A stretch of 64,000 bases of DNA from JAOPZW01 sp963851295 (GTDB taxonomy: Bacteria > Actinomycetota > Thermoleophilia > Solirubrobacterales > Solirubrobacteraceae), in NCBI GenBank assembly GCA_963851295.1, contig CAWKOS010000010.1:248001-312000 (forward strand), read 5' to 3'. A model generated the notes under the pieces. The model saw nothing but the letters and a program-made list of their open reading frames with translations. It searched no databases and was not told where the DNA came from. The translations under genes were made by a program, and so were the position numbers. This document shows, piece after piece, positions 55,828-64,000 of the stretch (positions are counted from its first letter, which is position 1; every line of letters begins with the position of its first letter).

Positions 55828-56851
55828 GCTCGTCGTAGAGGGCGAGGTAGGCGTCGGTCGTGGCGTCGGTGGAGAACGCGCTCGCGCGGGCGCGGCAGGC
55901 GGGCGCGGAGGTCGCGGGGTCGAGGTCGAGCGCGGCCAGCAGCGCCTGCGCCAGCTCGGCGGAGTCGTCGCCGTCGAAGAGGACGCCCGTGCCGGGAGCC
56001 GCCACGAGGTCGGGGTTCGGGCCGACGACCGGCGTCCCGCACGCCAGCGCCTCGGCGAGCACGAGCCCGAACGCCTCGCCGACGGACGGCAGCGCGTGGA
56101 CCCACGCCTCGCGGTTGGCTGCGGCAAGGGCGGCGGTGTCGTCGAGCGCGCGAGCCTCGACGCCGGGCGGCCGCGGCGCCGGCGCCCGCGCGTCGAGGAT
56201 CAGGCGGGCGTCCGGCCGCTGCGCGCGGACGCGGGCGAAGGCGTCGAGCAGCAGGCCGACGCGCTTGCGCGGCAGGCCGGGATCGGCGGCGCACAGGATC
56301 GTGGGATCGGACGCGCGCCCGGGGCCGGGCGCGAAGGCGTCGAGGTCGACGCCGGGCGCGATGACGCGCGCGTGGACGCCAAGGTGACGGTCGAAGGCGT
56401 CGGCCGCCGCGCTCGAGAGCGCCACCACGGCGTCCGCGCGGGCGGCCGCGCGGCGCGCGATCTCGGCGCGCGGGTGGCGGGCGACGAGCCAGCGGCGGTG
56501 CGGGATGCCCATGAACGAGAGCACGAGCGGGCGGTCGCGCGGCGCGGCCAGGGCGTCAGTCGGATAGAGGGCGTGGACGACGTCGTCGCGCGGCCGGGCG
56601 GCCCGCAGCGCCAGCGCCGTGAAGGGGACGTGCGTGAGGTGCTCCTCCCACCCGCGGGCGACGAGCCGGCGGTCGGGCAGGCGCGGCACGCGCAGGACGT
56701 CGCCGTCGCGCCGCGGCCGGCCGCGGTGGCTCGTGAGGATCCGCGGCTCGTGGCCGCGGGCGCGCAGGCCGTCGGCGAGGTCGCGGGCGAAGCGCTCGCT
56801 GCCGCGCCGCACCTCGGGCCAGAAGACCGGGCTGAGGAGCGCGACCCTCAC
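55805..56851 (-). CDS. Family 4 glycosyltransferase
   Basis: 348 residues, GT-B fold. N-terminal domain VALLSPVFWPEVRRGSERFA, ARADAVVALSSAAADAFDRH, the acceptor/donor linker VIAPGVDLDAF, and the C-terminal donor-binding region with PSVGEAFGLVLAEALACGTP, where Glu residues of the E-x7-E motif lie. It adds a sugar to a surface glycan. It is the last gene of the minus-strand operon that starts with the cytidylyltransferase at 61052; the GTG at 56851 overlaps the previous stop by 4 bases. Confidence 0.87.
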   Translation of the reverse strand: MRVALLSPVFWPEVRRGSERFARDLADGLRARGHEPRILTSHRGRPRRDGDVLRVPRLPDRRLVARGWEEHLTHVPFTALALRAARPRDDVVHALYPTDALAAPRDRPLVLSFMGIPHRRWLVARHPRAEIARRAAARADAVVALSSAAADAFDRHLGVHARVIAPGVDLDAFAPGPGRASDPTILCAADPGLPRKRVGLLLDAFARVRAQRPDARLILDARAPAPRPPGVEARALDDTAALAAANREAWVHALPSVGEAFGLVLAEALACGTPVVGPNPDLVAAPGTGVLFDGDDSAELAQALLAALDLDPATSAPACRARASAFSTDATTDAYLALYDELTAARRG

Positions 56852-57783
56852 AGCACGAGCGTCTTGTGCCGGGCGCTGCCGCGCGCGAGCGCCGCCATCT
56901 CGGCGAGGTCGGCGAGCGCGCAGAGCGGCAGCTCGGCGAGCGCGCGGGCGCGGCCGCGCGGGTGGGGCCCGTAGGAGGGCGCCGCGGCGCGGGCGTAGGG
57001 CAGCGTGGCGAGGGCGGCGACGGCCACCGCCGGGCGGCCGCGGGCGGCCGCGACCGCACCGCCTGCCAGCGCGAGCGCGAGCCACGCGTGGCGCTGCTTC
57101 CAGAAGACGCGCGTGGGGAAGCCGGCGCGCAGCTGCGGGTGACGGCGGACGAGCAGGGCGACGTCCGCCCAGCGCTGCGCGGCGCGCATGCGTGCCGGCA
57201 GCGAGGCGACCTCCACCGCGTGCCACACGAGCGCCTCGGGCGCGGCGACGTGGCGCGCGCCGGCGGCGAGCGCGCGCTGGAGGAGGTCGGCGTCCTCCCC
57301 CGCGCGCATCGCCTCGTCGAAGCCGCCCAACGCCTCCAGCAGCGCCCGCGGATAGGCGATGTTGCACGCCTGCCCCCATAGCGTCGGGGGCGTCACGTCC
57401 TGCGAGCGCCACCCGTGCAGCGCCACGAGGCCGAGCTCGTCGGGGTCGGGCGCCGTCCTGCCCTGCACCACCGCGCCCGGCGCGCGCCGGGCGGCCTCGC
57501 GCACCCGCGCGACCCAGTCGGGCGCCGGGCGGCAGTCATCGTCGGTGAAGACGATCAGGTCGGCGTCGGCGAGCCGCCAGGCCGCATTGCGGTTGGCCCC
57601 CGGCGTCCCGGTCCCGGGCGCCAGCCGCACATGGCGAATCCCGCGTGCACTCAGCAGCGCCTCGGTCTCGTCGCTGCCGTCGTGACCGACGATCACCTCT
57701 GCGTCCTGGCCCTCCAGCGCGTTGAGCAGCCAGCGCAGCCGCAGCGGACGGTCGTGCGAGGCGACGCAGACCGCGACGCGCAT
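56848..57783 (-). CDS. Family 2 glycosyltransferase
   Basis: 311 residues. GT-A fold with VAVCVASHDRPLRLRWLLNA, PGANRNAAWRLADADL and the metal-binding FTDDDC (about 76-81), then GGFDEAMRAGEDADLLQRAL, the acceptor-side catalytic region. The C-terminal 90 residues contain two hydrophobic stretches (AWLALALAGGAVAAARG). It is a close relative of the next upstream gene (57783-58658), with the same NIAYPR..LLEALGGF pattern, and probably extends the same glycan. Start and stop overlap both neighbours. Confidence 0.87.
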   Translation of the reverse strand: MRVAVCVASHDRPLRLRWLLNALEGQDAEVIVGHDGSDETEALLSARGIRHVRLAPGTGTPGANRNAAWRLADADLIVFTDDDCRPAPDWVARVREAARRAPGAVVQGRTAPDPDELGLVALHGWRSQDVTPPTLWGQACNIAYPRALLEALGGFDEAMRAGEDADLLQRALAAGARHVAAPEALVWHAVEVASLPARMRAAQRWADVALLVRRHPQLRAGFPTRVFWKQRHAWLALALAGGAVAAARGRPAVAVAALATLPYARAAAPSYGPHPRGRARALAELPLCALADLAEMAALARGSARHKTLVL

Positions 57784-58658
57784 CAGATAAACGGCGTGCG
57801 GTAGCGCACGGCGCCGCGCAGGGCGACGACCAGCTCGGCGAGGTCGACGACGGGCGCGACGGGCAGCCGCCGCCGGACGTGCCACAGGTACGGCAGCCAG
57901 GCCACCGGGCGGCGCGCGAGCAGCGCGACCGTGAGCCAGAGGTGCGACGGCTTCCAGAAGACGCCGAGGGTCAGGTGGCGGCGGACGGACGGATGGCGGC
58001 GCACGACGTACGCGAGGTGTTGCCAGCGCCAGAGCCCGCTGAGCGCGGCACCCAGGCCGGGGCGCGTGACGGCGTGCCAGACGACGGCGCCCGGCGCCGC
58101 GACGAGCGGCGCCCCGCCCGCGCGGGCGCGCAGGAAGAGGTCGGTGTCCTCGCCGGCGGCGTCGGGGAGGTCGGGGAAGCCGCCCAGCGCCTCGAGCAGC
58201 ACGCGCGGGTAGGCGATGTTGCACGTCTGGCCGAAGGGCGACGGAGGATCGATGTGCTGGGTGCGGGCCAGCGGCCCGCGCAGGCGGTGCGCCTCCTCGG
58301 GGTCGGGGCGCGTGGCGCCCTGCACGACCGCGCCGTCGCGCGCGGCGGTCACGAGGCCCTCCAGCCACTCGGGCGCCGGGCGGCAGTCGTCGTCGGTGAA
58401 GGCGACGAGCGGCGCCCGCGCCTCGCGCCAGCCGACGTTGCGCTTGGCGCCCGGCCCCGCGCTCCCCGGCGCCAGGCGCTCGAAGCGCACGCCGCGCTCG
58501 CGCAGCAGGGCGGCCGACTCCTCGCCCGCGTCGTCGAGGACCACGATCAGCTCGAAGTCGCGCCGGGTCTGGGCCTCGAGCGCGTCGAGCAGGCGGCGCA
58601 GGCGCGCCGGGCGCTCGTGGGAGGCAACGACGACGCTGACCGCCGGTGCCCGCGTCAT
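57783..58658 (-). CDS. Family 2 glycosyltransferase
   Basis: 291 residues. VSVVVASHERPARLRRLLDA, FELIVVLDDAGEESAALLRE, PGAKRNVGWREAR, FTDDDC at about 90-95 and PDAAGEDTDLFLRARAGGA. A duplicate-like relative of the gene at 56848; the tail again has hydrophobic stretches (HLWLTVALLARRPVAWLPYL). Likely works on the same surface polysaccharide. The stop shares one base with the next start (TGATG), and the start overlaps the dehydratase stop (ATGA). Confidence 0.87.
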   Translation of the reverse strand: MTRAPAVSVVVASHERPARLRRLLDALEAQTRRDFELIVVLDDAGEESAALLRERGVRFERLAPGSAGPGAKRNVGWREARAPLVAFTDDDCRPAPEWLEGLVTAARDGAVVQGATRPDPEEAHRLRGPLARTQHIDPPSPFGQTCNIAYPRVLLEALGGFPDLPDAAGEDTDLFLRARAGGAPLVAAPGAVVWHAVTRPGLGAALSGLWRWQHLAYVVRRHPSVRRHLTLGVFWKPSHLWLTVALLARRPVAWLPYLWHVRRRLPVAPVVDLAELVVALRGAVRYRTPFI

Positions 58659-59623
58659 GCGAGCGCCGCCGGGTGCTCGCGGTACCAGGCGACGGTCCGC
58701 GCCAGGCCCTCGTCCAAGTCGACCCGCGGCACCCAGCCCGTCAGGGCGCGCAGCTTGGACGCGTCGACCCACTGGCGGTCGATCTCGCCCGCCGGGGTGC
58801 CTTCGCCGCGGACGTCGGGCCGCACGTCGGCGCCGGCGGCGCGGCAGACCGCCTCGACCACCTCACGCACCGGCCACGAGCGCCCGGACCCGGCGTTGAA
58901 CGCCTCCCCGCGCGCGCTCTCGCCGTCGCGGTCGAGCGCCTCGGCGATGGCCAGGTAGGCGGCGACCGCGTCCTCGACGTAGAGGAAGTCGCGCTCGGGG
59001 GAGCCGTCGGAGCGGATCACCGGCGCGCGGCCGGTCAGCGCGGCGGCGACCGCCTCCGGGATCAGCCGCGAGCGGTTGAGGTCGCCGCCGCCGTAGAGGT
59101 TGGCGAAGCGCGTCACCGCGACCGGCAGCCCGTAGCTGTGCCAGTAGGAGCGCGCGACGAGGTCGGCGCACGCCTTGGAGACGTCGTAGGGGAAGCGGGC
59201 GCGCAGCTCGTAGCCCTCGCGGTAGGGCAGCTCGTCGTGGCTGCCGTAGGCCTTGTCCGAGGAGGCGACGACCACGCGCGCGACGCCGTGGCGCCGGCAG
59301 GCCTCCAGGAGCGTCCACGTGCCGCGGACGTTGGTCTCCCACGTCGACAGCGGCGAGCGCTGGGCGGTGCCGACGATCGTCTGCGCCGCGAGGTGGAAGA
59401 CGGTGTCGACCTCCTCCTCGCCGACGGCGCGCTCGAGCAGCTCGAGGTCGCGGACGTCGCCGCGCACGATCGTGCAGCGCGTGTCGGTGCCCTCCAACGT
59501 CAGCGCGCTCGTCGCGAGCTCGTCGCGCTGGAGCACCGCGACGCGCGCGCCGCGCTCGAGCAGCGCCCGGCACAGCCACGAGCCGAGCAGCCCGTAGGCG
59601 CCGGTGACGAAGACCGATCTCAT
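58655..59623 (-). CDS. NDP-sugar 4,6-dehydratase/epimerase (extended SDR)
   Basis: 322 residues. Rossmann motif VFVTGAYGLLGSWLCRALL (4-22), DVRDLELL, FHLAAQTIVG, SSDKAYG and the catalytic Tyr-x3-Lys in YDVSKACADLV. The GSWL element and the SSDKxYG pattern resemble CDP-glucose 4,6-dehydratases (RfbG), and a cytidylyltransferase of the RfbF type starts the operon, so a CDP-4-keto-6-deoxy sugar is the likely product. A GDP-mannose or other NDP-sugar epimerase is possible. It overlaps its neighbours by 4 bases on each side. Confidence 0.82.
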   Translation of the reverse strand: MRSVFVTGAYGLLGSWLCRALLERGARVAVLQRDELATSALTLEGTDTRCTIVRGDVRDLELLERAVGEEEVDTVFHLAAQTIVGTAQRSPLSTWETNVRGTWTLLEACRRHGVARVVVASSDKAYGSHDELPYREGYELRARFPYDVSKACADLVARSYWHSYGLPVAVTRFANLYGGGDLNRSRLIPEAVAAALTGRAPVIRSDGSPERDFLYVEDAVAAYLAIAEALDRDGESARGEAFNAGSGRSWPVREVVEAVCRAAGADVRPDVRGEGTPAGEIDRQWVDASKLRALTGWVPRVDLDEGLARTVAWYREHPAALA

Positions 59624-60345
59624 CGCGGCCGGGATCCTTCCAGCACCGCGTACCAGCCCGACATCTCGCGCCGCGCGGGCGGGCGCACGAGCCGCCGCAG
59701 GCGCACGTCGACGAGGCCCGCCGTCCACGCCCACGCCTTCAGCAGCGACAGGTTGGGCAGCCACCAGTTGAAGTCCGAGCGCAGCGGCGAGAAGGCGCCC
59801 ACGGGACGGCGCGGGTGGGCGAGCGTCATGCGCACCGAGAAGGGCTCCATCTGCACGAGCCGTCCGCCGGGCACGAGCGCGCCGCGCACCCGCTCCAGCG
59901 CGCCGACGGGATCGCGCAGGTGCAGCATGAGCGCGCCCGCGAACGCGAGGTCGACCGGGCCGCCGATCGCCTCGGCCGTCAGCTCGCGCACGTCGCAGAC
60001 GACGCGCTCGACGCCCGACCCCAGCGCCTCGCGGGCGACCGCGAAGCCGGCGCCGAGCTCGACGCCCCAGTCGCCGGCCCGCGCGCGCAGCCGCTCGCGC
60101 TGCGGCGGCGGCCACTGGGCGTCGTCGAGCGCCTCGACGTCGATGGCCACGACCTGCGCCCCGCGGCGCTCGAGCTCGAAGGCCCAGAAGCCGTCGAAGG
60201 TGCCGACGTCGAGCGCGCGCAGGCCGCGGAGGTCGGCGGGGAGCACCTTGGCCGCGATCGGGCGGTGGTCGACGCGGCCTGGCGTCACGAGCCCGGGCGC
60301 GAGCTCGATCGAGTGATACCAGTGGCGCACGCCCGCGACGCTCAC
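59620..60345 (-). CDS. SAM-dependent methyltransferase of the sugar operon
   Basis: 241 residues. The start WYHSIELAPGLVTPGRVD is the WYHxIxLxxGxxTxG pattern of CmoB-like and related small-molecule methyltransferases. Motif I is LRALDVGTFDGFWAFELERR, then VVAIDVEALDDAQW and LVPGGRLVQMEPF. Lying between a cytidylyltransferase and a sugar dehydratase, it probably methylates a sugar or sugar nucleotide of the surface glycan. The GTG at 60345 is chosen because it makes a 4-base GTGA overlap like the rest of the operon; GTG 60351 would add two residues. Confidence 0.78.
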   Translation of the reverse strand: MSVAGVRHWYHSIELAPGLVTPGRVDHRPIAAKVLPADLRGLRALDVGTFDGFWAFELERRGAQVVAIDVEALDDAQWPPPQRERLRARAGDWGVELGAGFAVAREALGSGVERVVCDVRELTAEAIGGPVDLAFAGALMLHLRDPVGALERVRGALVPGGRLVQMEPFSVRMTLAHPRRPVGAFSPLRSDFNWWLPNLSLLKAWAWTAGLVDVRLRRLVRPPARREMSGWYAVLEGSRPR

Positions 60346-61052
60346 GCCCACGTCTTCCACGGCGCCTCCCCGCTCGCCCACAGGTCGTTGAGCAGGACGG
60401 CGTCCTTGTAGGTGTCCATGCAGTCCCAGAAGCCCTCGTGGCGGTAGGCCCGCAGCTGGCCGTCGGCAGCCAGCGTCTCCAGCGGCTCGCGCTCGAGCAC
60501 GGAGTCCTCGCGCAGGCGGTCGAGGACCGCCGGCTCCAGGCAGAAGAAGCCGCCGTTGATCCAGTGCTCGGAGCGCGGCTTCTCGCGAAAGCCGGTGACC
60601 ACGCCGCCGCCGTCGAGCTCGGTGACGCCGAACTGCAGCTCGGGGCGCACGACGGTCATGGTCGCCTGCGCGCCGTGGTCGCGATGGAAGCCCAGCAGCG
60701 CGCGCAGGTCGAGGTCGGCGACGCCGTCGGCGTAGGTGGCGCAGAACGTCGCGCCGCGCAGGCGCTCGCCCACGCGGGCGATGCGTCCTCCGGTGGGCGT
60801 GTCGAGGCCGGTGTCGACGCACGTCACGCGCGCCCCCGCGGGCGCTCCCGCGCGGGCGAAGGCCTCGACCTGCTCGCCGAGGTAGCCGGTGCACAGCACG
60901 AAGTCCTCGAAGCCCTGGCTGGCGTAGAGCGCCATCACGTGCCACAGGATCGGCCGCCCGCCGATCTCGACGAGCGCCTTGGGGATCGCGCGGGTGTGCT
61001 CCTGCAGCCGGGTCCCGCGCCCGCCGCAGAGGATGACGACCGTGGGCAGCAT
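60342..61052 (-). CDS. rfbF: Glucose-1-phosphate cytidylyltransferase-like nucleotidyltransferase
   Basis: 236 residues. VVILCGGRGTRLQEHTRAIP with the downstream PKALVEIGGRPILWHVM is the nucleotidyltransferase core; DTGLDTPTGGRIARV, FREKPRSEHWINGGFF and GFWDCMDTYKD match RfbF, which makes CDP-glucose from CTP and glucose-1-phosphate. It heads the minus-strand glycan operon that continues with a methyltransferase, dehydratase and three glycosyltransferases. A TTGACA-like sequence lies about 20 bases upstream of the ATG on this strand. It diverges from the frameshifted methyltransferase across 24 bases. Confidence 0.88.
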   Translation of the reverse strand: MLPTVVILCGGRGTRLQEHTRAIPKALVEIGGRPILWHVMALYASQGFEDFVLCTGYLGEQVEAFARAGAPAGARVTCVDTGLDTPTGGRIARVGERLRGATFCATYADGVADLDLRALLGFHRDHGAQATMTVVRPELQFGVTELDGGGVVTGFREKPRSEHWINGGFFCLEPAVLDRLREDSVLEREPLETLAADGQLRAYRHEGFWDCMDTYKDAVLLNDLWASGEAPWKTWA

Positions 61053-61076
61053 CAGGCGGCGCCATCATGTCAAGGC

Positions 61077-61728
61077 GTGCACGACCCGCAGCGCAGTCAC
61101 CGGGCGCATGCCTACGAGAACCCGCGCCCCGAGGTCGCGGCCCTGGTGCCGCGCAGCGCGCGGCGGATCCTCGACCTCGGCTGCTCCTCCGGGGGCGCTG
61201 GGCGCGGCGCTCAAGGCCCGCCAGGAGGCGCACGTCACCGGCATCGAGATCGACGCCGGCTACGCGCGCGACGCCGAGCGCCGCCTGGATCGCGTCGTGC
61301 ACGCCGACGTCGAGGCCGCCGACCTCGACGGCCTCGGGCGCTTCGACTGCCTGATCGCCGCCGACGTGCTCGAGCACCTGCGCGACCCGTGGACGGCATT
61401 GCGGCGCTACGCCGGCCTGCTCGACGCCGGCGGCGCCGCCGTGGTGAGCCTGCCCAACGTCCGCCACTGGGAGACCTTCTGGCAGGTCGGCGTGCGCGGG
61501 ACGTGGCCGCGGCGCTCGGAGGGCATCTTCGATCGCGACCACCTGCGCTGGTTCACGCTCGCCGACGCGCACGCGTTGATCGAGGGGGCGGGGCTGCGCG
61601 TCGAGGAGGTCGTGCGCGTCACGCGCCTGCGCCGGGCGCCGTCGCGGGTCGACCGCCTCGTCCCGGACCTGCCGGGCGTGCGCGCGCTGACCACCTTCCA
61701 GCACGTACTTGGCGCGCGCAAACCCTGA
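61077..61728 (+). pseudogene. SAM-dependent methyltransferase, broken by one extra G
   Basis: From the GTG at 61077 the first frame reads HDPQRSHRAHAYENPRPEVA and on to RRILDLGCSSG, the motif I of a class I methyltransferase. The rest (ALGAALKARQEAHVTGIEID, ADVLEHLRDPW, VVSLPNVRHWETFW, HLRWFTLADAHALIEGAGL) lies in the next frame. The break is at the five G of 61191-61195; four G would restore a normal 216-residue protein. It is related to methyltransferases in glycan clusters. Either a real mutation, a phase-variable tract, or a sequencing error. Confidence 0.75.
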
Positions 61729-61762
61729 AGATCGGCCGCGGGCTGCCGATCACGGTGGACGG

Positions 61763-63043
61763 ATGTCCGCCCGCAGACACACGGCCCACGCGGAGGACCC
61801 CTTGCGGGCCGGCGAGCGCCGCTGTCGTCAGGTCCTGCAGCACCTTCCGGGCGCCGCGGTCGGCCTCTACGACCGCGATCTGCGCTGCCTGCTGCTCGAG
61901 GGGCCGCACCTGCAGGCCGCCGGCATCGACGGCGAGGCGATGATCGGCCGCCACGTCTCGGAGATCGTCTCCCGAGAGCTCTACGCGGCCACCGAGCCGA
62001 TCGTCATCGCCGCCCTCGCCGGCCAGACCGGGCGGGTGGAGACGTTCTCCTCGGCGACCGGGACGACGCTCGTCGTCCAGGCCGCCCCCGTGCGCGCCGA
62101 CGACGGATCGATCGAGGGCATCGTCGTGGTCTCGCGCGACGTCAGCGCCCAGCGCAGCGCCGAGCGCGCCGGCCGCGAGGCCGAGCGGCGCTTCGAGGTC
62201 GCCTTCGACCGCGCGCCGATCGGCATGGCCCTGATTGGCGTCGACGGCAGCGTGGAGCGCGTCAACGCCGCGCTGGCCTCGATCACCGGGCGCTCGACGC
62301 AGGAGCTCGCGGCGCTGCGCCACGAGGAGCTGCTGCATCCCGAGGACGAGGACGTCGCCGCCGAGGCCTTCGCGACGCTGCTGGCCGACGACACCATGTC
62401 GACCGACCTGCGCATCCTCCACGCCGAGGGCCACCCGGTGTGGGTCGCGCTGCGCGCCACCATCGTCCGCGACGACGAGAACATCCCCCTCCACGTGCTC
62501 ATCCAGGTCCAGGACATCACCGAGCGCCGCCGCCTCGAGGAGCAGCTGCGCCACCTCGCCGACCACGATCCGCTCACCGGCCTGCTCAATCGCCGCGGGA
62601 TCGACCGCGCGCTGGCCGAGCACGTCGCACGCGGGCGCCGCTACGGCGCGCAGGGCGCCCTGCTCGTGCTCGACCTCGACGGCTTCAAGGCAGTCAACGA
62701 CAGCCAGGGCCACGCCGCGGGCGACGAGCTCATCGTCCGCTGCGCGCGCGCCCTGCGCCACCGCCTGCGCGAGACCGACGTCCTCGGCCGCCTGGGCGGC
62801 GACGAGTTCGCCGTGCTGCTGCCGGCGGGCGGCGAGGACGACGCCCTCACGGTGGCCGACGCGGTCGTCGGCGTTATCCGCGGCGTCGGCGGCGTGACCG
62901 CGTCGGTCGGCCTCACCCTCTTCGGCGACGAGCCGACGTCCACGAGCGCGCTGGACCGCGCCGACATGGCGATGTATGCCGCCAAGCAGGCCGGCCGCGA
63001 CCGCTACGCCCTCTCGCCCGGCTCGCTCCCCGCGACCGCCTGA
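61763..63043 (+). CDS. PAS-PAS-GGDEF diguanylate cyclase
   Basis: 426 residues. Two PAS domains (about 20-130, QVLQHLPGAAVGLYDRDLRC; about 140-250, FEVAFDRAPIGMALIGVDGS and HVLIQVQDITERRRLEEQLR) feed a GGDEF domain (about 265-420) with HLADHDPLTGLLNRRGIDRA and an intact active-site RLGGDEFAVLLP. It probably makes c-di-GMP in response to a small ligand or redox signal; no membrane segment is visible. The ATG at 61763 is preferred over 61709, which lies inside the end of the upstream gene. It overlaps the convergent glycosyltransferase by 40 bases. Confidence 0.88.
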   Translation: MSARRHTAHAEDPLRAGERRCRQVLQHLPGAAVGLYDRDLRCLLLEGPHLQAAGIDGEAMIGRHVSEIVSRELYAATEPIVIAALAGQTGRVETFSSATGTTLVVQAAPVRADDGSIEGIVVVSRDVSAQRSAERAGREAERRFEVAFDRAPIGMALIGVDGSVERVNAALASITGRSTQELAALRHEELLHPEDEDVAAEAFATLLADDTMSTDLRILHAEGHPVWVALRATIVRDDENIPLHVLIQVQDITERRRLEEQLRHLADHDPLTGLLNRRGIDRALAEHVARGRRYGAQGALLVLDLDGFKAVNDSQGHAAGDELIVRCARALRHRLRETDVLGRLGGDEFAVLLPAGGEDDALTVADAVVGVIRGVGGVTASVGLTLFGDEPTSTSALDRADMAMYAAKQAGRDRYALSPGSLPATA

Positions 63044-64000
63044 GCCGCCGGGCCGCCGCCCACGGCGCTGCGCAGCGCCGATTCCAGGTGACGATGGAAG
63101 CGGGGCGCCGTGTGCTTGGCCGCGGTCGACAGCCCGCCCTCGCGCAGCCGCGCGCGCAGGTCGCGCTCGTCGGCCAGGCGCCGGACCGCGGCCGCCACGG
63201 CGGCCGGGTCGTCGGGCTCGACGACCAGCGCGTTGACCCCGTCGAGCAGGTACTCGGCCGAGCCGCCGCGCGCGGTGGCGATGACGGGGCGCCCGAGCGC
63301 CATCGCCTCGAGCGGCACGAGCCCCCACGGCTCCTCCCAGCGCGACGGGAAGACGACGGCGTCGGCGGCCGCGTAGACGAGCGGCAGGTCGCCGTGGGGC
63401 ACGGCGCCGAGGACCCGCACCCGCGGCCCGGCGGCGCCGGCGCCCGGCACCTCGCCCGCCCCGGCGACGGTGAGCGTCGCCTGCGGCGGCAGCTGCCCGA
63501 GCGCGGCGAGCGCGACGTCGGCGCCCTTGCGCGGGTCAAGGCGCCCGACGAAGAGCAGCGACCACGACCACGGCGGCGAGGGGCGCGGCTGCCGGTACGC
63601 GTCCTCGACCCCGGGCGGCGCCACCGCCGTCGCCGCGAAGCGCCACGCGCTCGCCAGCGCGCGCCCGCGCGTGAAGTCGCTGACGAACAGGCACGTGCCC
63701 GGCGCCCGCAGCCGCGGGGCGCGCACGAGCCGTCGCCACTGGTCCACCCGCGGCCCGTAGAGCATCCAGTCGTCGTGGACGACGGCCACCGCGGGCAGGC
63801 GGTTGCGCGCGACGAGCGACATCGGCAGGCCGCCCATCGCGAAGAAGCCGATCGCGTCGGGCGCGAAACGGCGCACGTGCGCGGCCACCACCGCGCGGTC
63901 GTGGCGCTCGATCGCCCAGCGCTCGCGCACGGCGAGGCGGGGCCAGGCGTCGTCGCGCCAGTACCAGCGCAGCGCGCGATGGACGTCCGCATCCTCCTCC
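63004..64000 (-). CDS. Family 4 glycosyltransferase (5' end beyond the window)
   Basis: At least 331 residues; the frame is open to the window edge, reading EEDADVHRALRWYWRDDAWP before the internal GTG at 63930, so the true start lies outside. The C-terminal GT-B part is complete: LLFVGRLDPRKGADVALAAL, AAADAVVFPSRWEEPWGLVP with LEAMALGRPVIATARGGSAE, the E-x7-E donor site. Probably part of another surface-glycan operon to the right. Its 3' end overlaps the convergent diguanylate cyclase by 40 bases, one of the longest antisense overlaps in this window. Confidence 0.85.
   Translation of the reverse strand, partial: EEDADVHRALRWYWRDDAWPRLAVRERWAIERHDRAVVAAHVRRFAPDAIGFFAMGGLPMSLVARNRLPAVAVVHDDWMLYGPRVDQWRRLVRAPRLRAPGTCLFVSDFTRGRALASAWRFAATAVAPPGVEDAYRQPRPSPPWSWSLLFVGRLDPRKGADVALAALGQLPPQATLTVAGAGEVPGAGAAGPRVRVLGAVPHGDLPLVYAAADAVVFPSRWEEPWGLVPLEAMALGRPVIATARGGSAEYLLDGVNALVVEPDDPAAVAAAVRRLADERDLRARLREGGLSTAAKHTAPRFHRHLESALRSAVGGGPAAQAVAGSEPGERA

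Noticed and set aside
1..64000. Prophage, insertion sequence or integrative element
   Set aside because: I saw no integrase, transposase, capsid or replication gene, no tRNA with a flanking repeat, and base composition looks uniform across the window.

Overview
The window is a very GC-rich chromosome segment with no phage, plasmid, transposase, CRISPR, rRNA or tRNA signal. High GC, a Rel-RecJ-SecDF-RuvCAB-YebC housekeeping set, a baeRF-type release-factor homologue, an Rv1264-like adenylate cyclase, a three-domain LigD and frequent leaderless starts point to Actinomycetota. The Thermoleophilia/Solirubrobacterales are my best guess, from general gene style rather than a marker.

Layout. 1-8.8 kb: LuxR regulator, baeRF protein, nicotinate phosphoribosyltransferase, Pcm, an acyltransferase-LigD-small protein operon (6 to 3.8 kb, minus), an L,D-transpeptidase, and a DUF3224-MarR pair. 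9-12.1 kb: an alpha/beta hydrolase with an apparent frameshift, then a threonine-synthase-family enzyme and a MoaD-like sulfur-carrier protein behind a SAM-I (S-box) riboswitch. 12.1-18.6 kb: CorA, methyltransferase, AlkZ-like protein, glycosyltransferase, lipid kinase, asparaginase, a decayed surface-protein tail and a 51-residue secreted peptide. 18.8-24.2 kb: Rel and RecJ around a small basic protein.

24.3-38.6 kb is a one-carbon block, all on the plus strand: a GcvT-like protein, two tandem fusions of homocysteine S-methyltransferase with a SAM-dependent methyltransferase, a LuxR regulator between them, MetK, the four subunits of heterotetrameric sarcosine oxidase (order D-A-G-B), a TetR regulator, formate-THF ligase and a cyclodeaminase/cyclohydrolase. 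Most junctions overlap by 4 bases. The likely logic is that N-methyl carbon is moved onto folate by sarcosine oxidase, exchanged through 10-formyl/methenyl-THF, and the methionine/SAM cycle is turned by the fusions and MetK. The fusion architecture is the part I would most want tested.

38.6-43 kb: a methyltransferase-glycosyltransferase fusion, a GT39-like membrane protein, an aldo/keto reductase and a GyrI-like protein. 43-55 kb: SecDF operon, RodZ-C-like membrane protein, RuvCAB, a signalling block (GGDEF/HD-GYP, TetR, adenylate cyclase), MFS exporter, YebC and a hydrolase. 55.8-64 kb: a surface-glycan operon (three glycosyltransferases, NDP-sugar dehydratase, methyltransferase, cytidylyltransferase), a frameshifted methyltransferase, a PAS-GGDEF protein and a partial glycosyltransferase.

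Regulation visible in the sequence: a TANNNT -10 box sits 6-9 bases before the start codon of at least thirteen genes, implying leaderless mRNAs. Two divergent pairs share overlapping symmetric -10 boxes. Large nested palindromes with a shared arm (GCGAACAGCTCACCGAGG) fill the gaps between convergent genes at 8.8 and 47.7 kb, with degraded relatives at 18.7 and 21.6 kb.
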